64,000 bases of DNA, from the NCBI RefSeq assembly GCF_021556435.1, contig NZ_JAKGCU010000027.1, positions 1 to 64,000 on the forward strand, given 5' to 3'. The position numbers and the translations under genes are program-made. Origin of the DNA: Gordonia tangerina (GTDB lineage Bacteria > Actinomycetota > Actinomycetes > Mycobacteriales > Mycobacteriaceae). This document shows, piece after piece, positions 57,169 to 64,000 of this stretch. The notes under the pieces were generated by a model. That model did no database searches. It saw only the letters and a list, made by a program, of their open reading frames with translations, and was not told where the DNA came from. Position 1 is the first letter of the stretch. Every line of letters starts with the position of its first letter.

Positions 57169-57885
57169 ATGTCATGGCTTGACCAGCTTCTTTCCTCGCG
57201 ATCACACAAACGGGAAATGATCTCGCCCGAACGGGCGCTGCCGGGTCGCGCCGAGGGAATCCCGGTCGCCGATGAGCATCTGCTCCTGCACCACCCGCTC
57301 CGGGGTGCGATCGACCCGGAATTCCCCGACGGCGATCTCGGCATCGGGGACTTCGGCCGAGGTCTGTCGGCGGTGATTCTGGCCGGTGGGTGTTTCTGGG
57401 GGATCGAAGAGATCTATTGGCAGCTGCCCGGCGTGTACACCACTGCCGTCGGCTACGCAGGCGGGTACACGCCGAATCCGACCTACAACGAGGTATGTAG
57501 CGCACGCACCGGACACACCGAATCGGTGCTCGTGGTGTTCGATCCCGAGGTGATCGACCTCGAAGGCGTCCTGAAGGTCTTCTGGGAGAGCCACGATCCC
57601 ACCCAGGAGATGCGGCAGGGCAACGATGTGGGGACGCAGTACCGGTCGGCGATCTACACCCTGACCGACGCCGACGCTCGGCTCGCCGCGCAGAGCGCGG
57701 AGAAGTTCGAGACCGTGCTGAGGCAGGCGGGGCTCGGGCCCATCGCCACCGAGATCAGCCCGCTCGCCGACGCCGGGGACGGCCGCTTCTACTACGCCGA
57801 GGACTACCACCAGCAGTACCTCGCGAAGAACCCGCACGGCTACCGCTGCCACGCCGCCACCGGCCTGCGTTATCCCGCCGCCTGA
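57169..57885 (+). CDS. msrA: Peptide methionine sulfoxide reductase MsrA
   Basis: It reduces methionine-S-sulfoxide in proteins. 238 aa from the ATG at 57169 (MSWLDQLLSSRSHKRE). The active-site motif is AVILAGGCFWGIEEIYWQLP, followed by GYAGGYTPNPTYNEVCSART, GHTESVLVVFDPEV and the C-terminal EDYHQQYLAKNPHGYRCH, where a Cys near the end can act as resolving residue. An N-terminal extension of about 60 residues is common in actinobacterial MsrA. Together with sodA nearby it is part of oxidative stress defence. Confidence 0.95.
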   Translation: MSWLDQLLSSRSHKREMISPERALPGRAEGIPVADEHLLLHHPLRGAIDPEFPDGDLGIGDFGRGLSAVILAGGCFWGIEEIYWQLPGVYTTAVGYAGGYTPNPTYNEVCSARTGHTESVLVVFDPEVIDLEGVLKVFWESHDPTQEMRQGNDVGTQYRSAIYTLTDADARLAAQSAEKFETVLRQAGLGPIATEISPLADAGDGRFYYAEDYHQQYLAKNPHGYRCHAATGLRYPAA

Positions 57886-57889
57886 GCAG

Positions 57890-58960
57890 GTGGCCGAGAA
57901 GATCACCACCGGTCAATGGAACCGGACGCTGCTGCATCGCCAGCACCTGCTGGAGCGAGTCGCCGAGGACGCCATCGAGGTGCTCGACCGGTGCGTGGGC
58001 CTGCAGGCGCAGGACCCGCGTGCGCCGTTCTTCGGACTGGCCTCGCGCATCGCCGATTTCGACCCGTCCGAACTCGACGATCTGCTCACCGACCGCGAAG
58101 TCGTTCGGATGGCGATGTTGCGGTCCACGGTCTTCCTGATGGATGCCGAGGACGCCCGTTGGGTACGACCGCTCGCGCAGCCGGCGCTCGACGCGGAACT
58201 GGCCATACATGCGCGCAAGCTGAACGGGGTGCGGCCCGCGGATGTCGTGACCGATGCCGCCGAGTTGCTGGCGGGCGGGTCGTTGTCGGGTACCGAACTC
58301 GGCCGTGCGCTGCAGGAACGTCATCCCGACGCGCCGGCGTCGACTCTCGTTGCGGTGGCGCGGTGCGCCCTTCCGCTGGTCCAGGTACCACCGCGTGGGT
58401 TGTGGCGGGGGTCGGCCGCACCGACGTATCGGCTGTTCGACGACTGGGTCGGCTCGGGGGAGCCGGCGGTTGCCGGCGATGAGGCGCGCCGTGATCTGAT
58501 CCGGTTATATCTGCGCGGTTTCGGCCCGGCCACCGTTGCGGGCATCCAGAGCTGGTGTGGGTTGACCAGGCTCACGCCGTTGGTCGAGGAGATGGAGGCC
58601 GATTGGGAACTCGTGGAGCGCATCGGGCCCGACGGTGAGCGGTTGTTCGACCTGGAGGGTCTCGACATCGTCGACGCCGATCGGCCGGCGCCGATCAGGC
58701 TGCTGGCGCCGTATGACAATGTGCTTGTCGCGCAGGCCGACCGGCGGCGGATCGCTGAGAAGGAGCGATTCGGCCGGCTGCGCACTCCCAACGGACGATC
58801 GCCAGGGTTCGTGCTGGTCGACGGATGGCTGGCCGGGTCCTGGCGCATCGCCGACGGGCGCGTCCACCTGGAGGTGATGATCGAGCTGTCGTCATCGCAG
58901 CGTGACGATCTGGAAACCGAAGTTCAACTGCTGCAACAATTCCTCGACGGAAACGGTTGA
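57890..58960 (+). CDS. Winged-helix DNA-binding protein, AlkZ/YcaQ-like (HTH_42)
   Basis: 356 aa from the GTG 4 bp past msrA. The pattern LLHRQHLLERVAEDAIEVLD, CVGLQAQDPRAPFFGLASRI, VVRMAMLRSTVFLMDAEDAR, then PLVQVPPRGLWRGS, YLRGFGPATVAGIQSWCGL, and a late APIRLLAPYDNVLVAQADRR is that of winged-helix proteins related to the DNA glycosylases AlkZ and YcaQ, which excise bulky lesions. Whether it keeps glycosylase activity is not decidable here: the catalytic QxQ/QxD motif appears as LQAQD. It probably shares an operon with msrA. Confidence 0.82.
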   Translation: MAEKITTGQWNRTLLHRQHLLERVAEDAIEVLDRCVGLQAQDPRAPFFGLASRIADFDPSELDDLLTDREVVRMAMLRSTVFLMDAEDARWVRPLAQPALDAELAIHARKLNGVRPADVVTDAAELLAGGSLSGTELGRALQERHPDAPASTLVAVARCALPLVQVPPRGLWRGSAAPTYRLFDDWVGSGEPAVAGDEARRDLIRLYLRGFGPATVAGIQSWCGLTRLTPLVEEMEADWELVERIGPDGERLFDLEGLDIVDADRPAPIRLLAPYDNVLVAQADRRRIAEKERFGRLRTPNGRSPGFVLVDGWLAGSWRIADGRVHLEVMIELSSSQRDDLETEVQLLQQFLDGNG

Positions 58961-58967
58961 GGCCGGA

Positions 58968-59720
58968 TCAGTCCCCGGTGCGTGGGTTGCGGTTGGTGAT
59001 GCAGTATCGGCGGCCCACGGGGTCGCGCATCACTGTCCACTGCTCGAGGCGTTCGACGACCTCGGCGCCCCAGTCCTCATGTCGCGCCACCTCGTCCTCG
59101 ACGGCATTGGCTGCCAGGTCCAGATGGCCCGACGCGGTCTGGGAGGGATCGTCGGGACCGTTGCGTTGCAACAGGATTCCGATCGCGAGGGCGGGGTCGC
59201 GGGACAGGCGTACCAGCTCGGGGCGGCTGGTGGGCGTCGTCGGACGGCCGGTGATCGCAGACCAGAACTCGATTTCGCGGTCCCACGCGCCGTGCGGCAC
59301 GTCGATGCATACCTGATCGATGATGCTGATCGTGTCGCCGGGCCACCGGATGGGTCGCGAACGTACTGATTCCCCCTGCCAGGCGACCAGGCAGAAGACA
59401 AATCCGGCCGGTGACGTCAGCGACACCCACCCGGTGTCGAGGCTGCTGCGAAGGATGTTGGCGCCCAGCCGGATCGCTTCATCGGTTGCCGCGCCCAGAT
59501 CGTCGACGTGCAGGTCGAGGTGAATGCCGCCCGGCCCCTCGTCGATGCGCTGGACCCGCAGATGCGGATCCCCGTTGAACGGTTCGAGCGAAGCGAACTC
59601 GCGGTGCTCGCCCCGAGGCGGTGACACGGTACTGCCGGCGATCGCCCGCCAAAACGTCACCTCGGCGCCGAACTGGTCGGACGGGAAATCCAAGAACGCC
59701 GTAAGCCATCGGATTCGCAC
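58968..59720 (-). CDS. VOC-superfamily protein (two glyoxalase-like domains)
   Basis: 250 aa with two VOC modules. The first covers residues 1-120 (WLTAFLDFPSDQFGAEVTFW, GPGGIHLDLHVDDLGAATDE, TSPAGFVFCLVAWQGE). The second covers residues about 130-250 (IIDQVCIDVPHGAWDREIEF, ASGHLDLAANAVEDEVARHE, VMRDPVGRRYCITNRNP). His in HLDLHV and HLDLAA and Glu-type positions may bind metal. Actinobacteria have many such proteins, often of unknown substrate. It is convergent with the preceding gene. Confidence 0.85.
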   Translation of the reverse strand: MRIRWLTAFLDFPSDQFGAEVTFWRAIAGSTVSPPRGEHREFASLEPFNGDPHLRVQRIDEGPGGIHLDLHVDDLGAATDEAIRLGANILRSSLDTGWVSLTSPAGFVFCLVAWQGESVRSRPIRWPGDTISIIDQVCIDVPHGAWDREIEFWSAITGRPTTPTSRPELVRLSRDPALAIGILLQRNGPDDPSQTASGHLDLAANAVEDEVARHEDWGAEVVERLEQWTVMRDPVGRRYCITNRNPRTGD

Positions 59721-59773
59721 GCCGAAAGTCTAGGGCCGTCGAGCGCGCGGGGCCGCGCATTACACTCGGCCGC

Positions 59774-60622
59774 ATGACCGGTGGACCCTTCAGATCGATC
59801 GCCAAGCGTGTGGCGCGTTCTCGCGCGGACCGGGTTGCCGTCGTCCGGCTCGACGGCCCGATCGGGCCGACCGGCGTGGGACGTCACGGGATCAGCACCG
59901 ACGGCGTCGAGCCCATCCTCAAGCGGGCGTTCGGCACCGAGCACGTCAAGGCTGTCGTCATCGTGATCAACTCACCCGGCGGATCGCCCGCGCAGTCGGA
60001 GTACATCGCCGAACGCATCCGGCAACTGTCGGCGGAGAAGGGCGTGCCGGTACTCGCCTTCTGCGAGGACGTCGCGGCGTCGGGCGGATACTGGATCGCC
60101 TGCGCCGCCGACGAGATCTTTGCCGCTCACACCTCCATGATCGGGTCGATAGGGGTGGTCTCCTCGGGTTTCGGCCTGTCCGATGTGCTCTCCCGGTTCG
60201 GTGTCCAACGTCGGCTCTACACGGCGGGTGACAACAAGGCCCGCCTCGACACCTTCTCGCCGGAGCGGCCCGAGGACGTCGAGTGGCTGCGCGGTCTGCA
60301 GGGCGAGTTGCACGAGGCGTTCATCAGCTGGGTGCGGCAGCGGAGGGGCAAGAAGCTGAACGCGCCCGACGCGGAGTTGTTCAGTGGTGACCTGTGGGTG
60401 GGTGGCCGCGCGGTCGAAGTGGGCTTGGTCGACGCGATCGGCGTCATGCGGTCGGTGATCGCCGAGCGCTACCCGGATGCGGAGATCACTGTGATCGACG
60501 CACCCAAGCCGCTGCTCGCGCGGCTCCTCGGCGGGCAGGTGAGCGTGCAGAACGTTGTACAGAACGCGGTGACCGGTGCCCTCGAAGTGCTCGATCGGCC
60601 CATCAGAACCGAACTCCGCTGA
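59774..60622 (+). CDS. S49-family peptidase (SppA/SohB-like)
   Basis: 282 aa with a single S49 domain. The catalytic dyad is Ser103 in FCEDVAASGGYWIACAADEI and Lys155 in LYTAGDNKARLDTFSPERPE; the NSPGGSPAQSEYIAERIRQ block precedes. It is much shorter than the double-domain SppA and shows no clear membrane helix, unlike SohB, so it may be cytosolic or peripheral. Family members degrade cleaved signal peptides or other membrane-protein fragments. It stands alone, with 436 bp of non-coding sequence downstream. Confidence 0.92.
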   Translation: MTGGPFRSIAKRVARSRADRVAVVRLDGPIGPTGVGRHGISTDGVEPILKRAFGTEHVKAVVIVINSPGGSPAQSEYIAERIRQLSAEKGVPVLAFCEDVAASGGYWIACAADEIFAAHTSMIGSIGVVSSGFGLSDVLSRFGVQRRLYTAGDNKARLDTFSPERPEDVEWLRGLQGELHEAFISWVRQRRGKKLNAPDAELFSGDLWVGGRAVEVGLVDAIGVMRSVIAERYPDAEITVIDAPKPLLARLLGGQVSVQNVVQNAVTGALEVLDRPIRTELR

Positions 60623-60682
60623 CTTGCGCAGAAAGGCCGGTTCGGCCGCCTCGTTGAGCAGTTGTGCGCCGTTCTCCCCAAG

Positions 60683-61003
60683 TTATCCACAGGATGGCGC
60701 ACGTTGGGGAAGATTCTTCGGGTGTGACCCAGCTCTGCACTTTGGTGAAGAGTGTGTAACACTGAGCAACCATTTCAGTGACGACTATCACACCACATGT
60801 GAAAGCGGTCACAGCGGAGGCGGAGGTCGGGCCGGGTTTCTCCACAATTTCCACAGTCTCATCCACAGGTTGATGGTCGCCGATGCACACTTCCGATCGG
60901 TTTGGCAAAGCGGCATGTGGATAGATATATGCAGGTCGTCATAGTCCGTTGTGCGGCGTCCGGCCCGTGTCAATCCGAGTCATGCGCGTCGAAGTTGTGC
61001 ACA
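60683..61003. other. Cluster of DnaA-box-like motifs in an intergenic region
   Basis: The 436-bp gap between the S49 gene and the rhodanese gene (60623-61058) holds six DnaA-box-like 9-mers. TTATCCACA at 60683-60691 matches the consensus exactly. TTCTCCACA (60838-60846), ATTTCCACA (60847-60855) and TCATCCACA (60859-60867) form a close row, and the complement of CTATCCACA lies near 60915. TTGTGCACA at 60995-61003 is the actinobacterial-like form. The GC content is lower than in the genes. I see no small gene here with certainty. It may bind DnaA; it is not flanked by dnaA or dnaN. Confidence 0.5.
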
Positions 61004-61058
61004 GGCGTTCCGGGCATGATCCGCGCCCGCGACCGGACGGCTGTGCCACCATGGTTCC

Positions 61059-61400
61059 GTGAGTATGGGCGACATCCGACAGGTGGCGGTGACCGAGCTC
61101 CCGAACGATTTCACCGACGACACCGACCGCGTGCTGCTCGACGTGCGCGAGCCCGACGAATGGGCGTCCGGGCATGTCCGGGGAGCGCTGCACATCCCCC
61201 TCGGTGACGTTCCCGCGCGACTGGGTGAGATCGACCTCGACGCCGAGTTGCTCGTCGTGTGTCACTCCAGCGGGCGGTCGATGCGTGTGCTGCAGTACCT
61301 GGGCCAGATGGGCTACGAGGGCAGCTGTGTCCGCGGCGGCATGCTCGCGTGGGTCGAGAACGGCAAGCCCGTCGAGACCGGGAGTGCCGGCTCGCAATGA
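61059..61400 (+). CDS. Rhodanese-domain sulfurtransferase
   Basis: 113 aa from a GTG at 61059, or 111 from the ATG at 61065. A single rhodanese domain: VLLDVREPDEWASGHVRGAL, HIPLGDVPARLGEIDLDAEL and the active-site loop LVVCHSSGRSMRVLQYLGQM with Cys68. Such proteins carry persulfide sulfur for cofactor synthesis or cyanide detoxification. The stop overlaps the next start (ATGA), so it is cotranslated with the DUF4328 gene. Confidence 0.92.
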   Translation: MSMGDIRQVAVTELPNDFTDDTDRVLLDVREPDEWASGHVRGALHIPLGDVPARLGEIDLDAELLVVCHSSGRSMRVLQYLGQMGYEGSCVRGGMLAWVENGKPVETGSAGSQ

Positions 61401-62443
61401 TCGACCTCTGCCCGCGGTGCCGCATCCAGGCGCCCCACCGCCCCGGACGCGAGCGCTGCCCCCGATGTGGTGGTCCGCTCCGTGTGCTCGACTCGGATCT
61501 GCTCGGGCCTCCGCGGCAGGCGGCACCACCAGCCCCGGCAGCACCGCCGTCACGGCCGGCGCCGGTGAGCGGTCCGCGCAGTGGCCGGCTCTACCGGAGC
61601 CGACACGTCCGGTGGGTGGCCCGACGTCCACCCGAGGCGATTCCGACGATTCGACGACCGGAATTCGTCGCGCGGCCCCGCTACATCCCGCGCTACGTCT
61701 ACATCCCGCAATGGGGACTCAAGGACGGGGGACTCAAGGACGGGGGACTCACAGACGGGGGCCTGGGCAACGCGACCGGCGGGCGGGCTGCCGCCTCGCG
61801 TGGTGGCGCACTGTCCGATGCCCTGACCCGTGCGCTGTACGTCCTGGCTGCCGCGCTCGGGCTGGCCGCAGTCGCGCACCTGCTGCGTTACGTCTTGCTG
61901 ATCATCAACCGGTCCACGCCGGTCCCGGCGTGGACGGATCTGGTCACCTCCACCCTGGTCATCTTCGGTGGCCTGCTCGCACTCGGCTGCTTCGTGTACA
62001 CGACCGTCGTCTTCGCGCGATGGGTGATGGCCATGCGTACCGAGGCCTACCGCTGCGTTGATCGTCGCGATCCACGGCCACGGTGGCAGATCGTGCTCCT
62101 GGCGGTGGTGCCGCTGGTGAACGTGCTGGGTGTGGCCGTGCTGCTGCACGAGGCCGCCCACGTCCGGACCGACCTCGACGGCGACCGCACCCGACGCCGC
62201 CTGACCCGCATGTGGGTCGCCTGGGCGATCGTGAACGCACTGGCGGTGGCCGCGATCGTGACTCGGGTGGTCGCGACCTGGTCGGGATCGATCCAGACCG
62301 GTGCCAACGGCTTGGTGGCGGTCACTGTGTCCGCCGCATGTTCGGCGGTCTTCGCGCGATGGCTGGCCGACCGGCTCGAGGTCACTTTTGCCACCTCACA
62401 GCAGGACCCGGTTCCGGCGCGCCGATGGGTGATGGCCGCATGA
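61397..62443 (+). CDS. Zinc-ribbon membrane protein with DUF4328 domain
   Basis: 348 aa. The N-terminus has two cysteine pairs, CPRCRIQ and CPRCGG (zinc ribbon), followed by a Pro-rich linker that contains a 15-bp tandem repeat (GLKDG repeated). Five hydrophobic segments follow: ALYVLAAALGLAAVAHLLRY, TSTLVIFGGLLALGCFVYTT, IVLLAVVPLVNVLGVAVLLH, AWAIVNALAVAAIVTRVVAT and a last one. This is the DUF4328 layout, similar to the mycobacterial protein next to glpQ1. The function is unknown. Its start and stop both overlap neighbouring genes (ATGA), so it forms an operon with rhodanese and GDPD. Confidence 0.85.
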   Translation: MIDLCPRCRIQAPHRPGRERCPRCGGPLRVLDSDLLGPPRQAAPPAPAAPPSRPAPVSGPRSGRLYRSRHVRWVARRPPEAIPTIRRPEFVARPRYIPRYVYIPQWGLKDGGLKDGGLTDGGLGNATGGRAAASRGGALSDALTRALYVLAAALGLAAVAHLLRYVLLIINRSTPVPAWTDLVTSTLVIFGGLLALGCFVYTTVVFARWVMAMRTEAYRCVDRRDPRPRWQIVLLAVVPLVNVLGVAVLLHEAAHVRTDLDGDRTRRRLTRMWVAWAIVNALAVAAIVTRVVATWSGSIQTGANGLVAVTVSAACSAVFARWLADRLEVTFATSQQDPVPARRWVMAA

Positions 62444-63231
62444 CGGGCGCCGAGCAGGTGTCCCGGTCGGGGAAGCCGGCCGTCGTCGCCCATCGCGGAG
62501 CCTCGGCGGATCTGCCCGAGCACACCCTGGCCGCCTATGAACGCGCTCTCGCGGAGGGCGCCGACGGCCTCGAGTGCGACGTCCGGCTCACCAGCGACCA
62601 CGAACTCGTCTGCGTGCACGACCGAACCGTCGACCGAACCTCCGACGGGGTGGGCGCGGTCAGCGAGATGTCGCTGGCCCAACTGCGCGAACTCGACTTC
62701 GGCAGTTGGCACCCGGCCGCAGAACCGGCGTCCGTGCTGACGCTGCGGGAGCTGATCACCCTCACCCTCGACTGGCGCCGGCCGGTCCGGCTGTTCATCG
62801 AGACCAAACACCCGGTGCGCTACGGCAGCCTCGTCGAACAAAAGCTCCTCGCGATGTTGCACGAGTTCGGTGTCGCCACTCCGCCGTCGGCCGATCACAG
62901 TCGCGCCGTGGTCATCTCGTTCTCATCAGCCGGGGTCTGGCGAATCCGTCGGCATGCGCCGATGCTGCCGACGATTCTGCTCGGCGACACCGCTCGGATG
63001 CTCGGTGGGAGCGCGGCGACCGCGGTGGGTGCCACCGGCATCGGCCCCTCGGTGGAGACGTTGCGGATGAATCCGGACCTCGTCGATCGTGCCGCGGCCG
63101 CCGGACGGGTCACCTACTGCTGGACCGTCGACGAGCAGCCGGATGTGCAGATGTGTGCCGACCTCGGTGTGCGGTGGGTCGCCACCAACAAACCGGCCAA
63201 GGTGCGCGACTGGCTCGTCACCGTCGACTGA
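62440..63231 (+). CDS. Glycerophosphodiester phosphodiesterase
   Basis: It releases glycerol-3-phosphate from glycerophosphodiesters produced by phospholipid turnover. 263 aa from ATG in a 4-bp overlap with the DUF4328 gene. The GDPD motif is complete: VVAHRGASADLPEHTLAAYE (His18, Arg19), EGADGLECDVRLTSDHELVC (Glu45, Asp47) and CVHDRTVDRTSDG (His60), with metal-binding Glu in RLFIETKHPVRYG. No signal peptide is seen, so a cytosolic enzyme. It resembles mycobacterial glpQ1 by size and neighbours. Confidence 0.93.
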   Translation: MTGAEQVSRSGKPAVVAHRGASADLPEHTLAAYERALAEGADGLECDVRLTSDHELVCVHDRTVDRTSDGVGAVSEMSLAQLRELDFGSWHPAAEPASVLTLRELITLTLDWRRPVRLFIETKHPVRYGSLVEQKLLAMLHEFGVATPPSADHSRAVVISFSSAGVWRIRRHAPMLPTILLGDTARMLGGSAATAVGATGIGPSVETLRMNPDLVDRAAAAGRVTYCWTVDEQPDVQMCADLGVRWVATNKPAKVRDWLVTVD

Positions 63232-63294
63232 CCGCCCACCGCCCACCGCCCAGCCCGCGCTCACCGCGCGCCCACCCCGTGAGAGGGTGGACGC

Positions 63295-64000
63295 ATGGCG
63301 AAGAAGAGCAAACGCGGCAGTGGTCCGCGGCCGGGAAGTAATCGCGCCGAGCGGGTCGCCGCCCGCAAGGAGCGTCAGCGGGCCGCGATGGCGCCGCCGC
63401 CGCGGCCATTCGCCGGACTCGCCGCCGAATGCGACCTGGTGGCGATGCGTGCCTTCGTCGCCTCGGCCACAGTGGAACTCGGGTCCGAAGCACTGACCCA
63501 GGGGACCGATCGCAGCGTGCTGTTGGCCAGCATCCTGCCCGGTGCGGTGCGCGCGATCGTCCGCAACACCGACGATGGGCCGCAGGGTGTGGTCGCGCTG
63601 CAGACCGAGGTGGACCCCGACGACGTCGACCGGGAGATCGCCGACGCGCTCGTGTGGTCGACGCAGGCCGCCCCGGACACCGACTTCGTGCCCTCCGACG
63701 AGCCGCCGGCACTGACCGATGTCCTCGCGCCGCAGACCCAGCTCGACATCGTCGTGCACGACGACTTCGGGTGGTGGTTCCCGCCGGGTACCGACGTCCC
63801 GGCCGAATTCGCCGACATGCTCGAGCAGGCCAAGGATTCCATCATGCCCAGCGCGAGGCTGTCCGCCAAGAGTGGGATCGGCGCACCCTGGTGGGTCGAC
63901 GCCGGCGAGCGCGCCCACCTGCGTTGGGTGCGCCCCGAACCGGAGGACGAGGTGATGAACGCGCTCGCCCGGTTGCACGCCGCTGGTCGGCTCACCCTGG
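63295..64000 (+). CDS. DUF5926-family protein, N-terminal part (runs off the right edge)
   Basis: The start is ATG 63295, 5 nt after GAGGGTGG-like sequence; 235 codons are visible and the frame is open at the edge. A basic start (MAKKSKRGSGPRPGSNRAER) is followed by a globular part: FAGLAAECDLVAMRAFVASA, SVLLASILPGAVRAIVRNTD, DFGWWFPPGTDVPAEFADML and IGAPWWVDAGERAHLRWVRP. I associate this with the DUF5926 (SEC-C-associated) proteins of actinobacteria, usually about 300 aa with a C-terminal cysteine motif that would lie beyond the window. The function is unknown. Confidence 0.8.
   Translation, partial: MAKKSKRGSGPRPGSNRAERVAARKERQRAAMAPPPRPFAGLAAECDLVAMRAFVASATVELGSEALTQGTDRSVLLASILPGAVRAIVRNTDDGPQGVVALQTEVDPDDVDREIADALVWSTQAAPDTDFVPSDEPPALTDVLAPQTQLDIVVHDDFGWWFPPGTDVPAEFADMLEQAKDSIMPSARLSAKSGIGAPWWVDAGERAHLRWVRPEPEDEVMNALARLHAAGRLTL

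Noticed and set aside
60623-61058. Chromosomal replication origin
   Set aside because: dnaA, dnaN, rpmH and recF are not adjacent and no AT-rich unwinding region is evident; the DnaA-like boxes alone do not make an oriC.

Overview
The window comes from a high-GC actinobacterium of the order Mycobacteriales, most probably Gordonia or a close relative. This placement is inferred from gene content: the two-domain lysyl-phosphatidylglycerol synthase/lysyl-tRNA synthetase LysX, a cutinase-like secreted hydrolase, a gabD2-type succinate-semialdehyde dehydrogenase, an ECF transporter gene fused to a membrane domain, and a rhodanese / DUF4328 / glycerophosphodiesterase / DUF5926 run at the right end that recalls the glpQ1 neighbourhood of mycobacteria. 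No rRNA, tRNA or CRISPR array was found.

Left part (1-6.5 kb). The window opens in the 3' end of an IS110-type transposase. It continues with a SulP anion transporter plus MerR regulator, preceded by a textbook 19-bp-spacer MerR-type promoter, then a NarL/DesK-type two-component pair, and a divergent large membrane protein ending in DUF2254.

Betaine catabolic block (6.5-20.1 kb, all minus strand). Nine genes form a nearly complete route from glycine betaine to glycine: Rieske oxygenase and reductase (gbcA, gbcB), BCCT importer, FAD/folate dimethylglycine oxidase, heterotetrameric sarcosine oxidase (soxB, soxD-soxA, soxG), formyl-tetrahydrofolate deformylase (purU) and an IclR regulator at the distal end. 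Gaps are mostly 9-77 bp. The unusual point is that soxD and soxA are one open frame of 1103 codons, joined by about 80 codons built from three copies of a hairpin-forming intergenic repeat.

Central part (20.4-43.5 kb). This part holds an HSL-type esterase, gltB-gltD glutamate synthase with a strong terminator, a tandem double-TetR regulator, an SRPBCC protein, a cutinase, a possible 50-aa basic protein, an S4-domain protein divergent from lysX, a hydrolase, rraA-gabD2, and a secreted PQQ-type sugar dehydrogenase-like protein with a Tat-exported cyclase. The last two genes are flanked by two near-identical 70-72 bp palindromic elements. A GT39 membrane glycosyltransferase and an epoxide-hydrolase-like protein follow.

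Right part (43.5-64 kb). A membrane-anchored histone-H1-like Lys/Ala-rich protein and a DUF6474-like protein are followed by a TM0106-type RecB-like nuclease and a His/Asp-rich surface protein. Next comes an XRE regulator / ImmA-IrrE metallopeptidase / 7-TM protein operon with a dyad operator, the best candidate here for a poorly described signalling or defence system. Further right are a GDT1 manganese exporter with a structured leader, a truncated PIN toxin remnant with a 34-aa partner, an ECF transporter, sodA, a possible 50-aa membrane protein, msrA, an AlkZ-like winged-helix protein, a VOC protein, an S49 peptidase, a cluster of DnaA-box-like motifs, and the rhodanese-DUF4328-GDPD operon. 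The window ends inside a DUF5926 gene.
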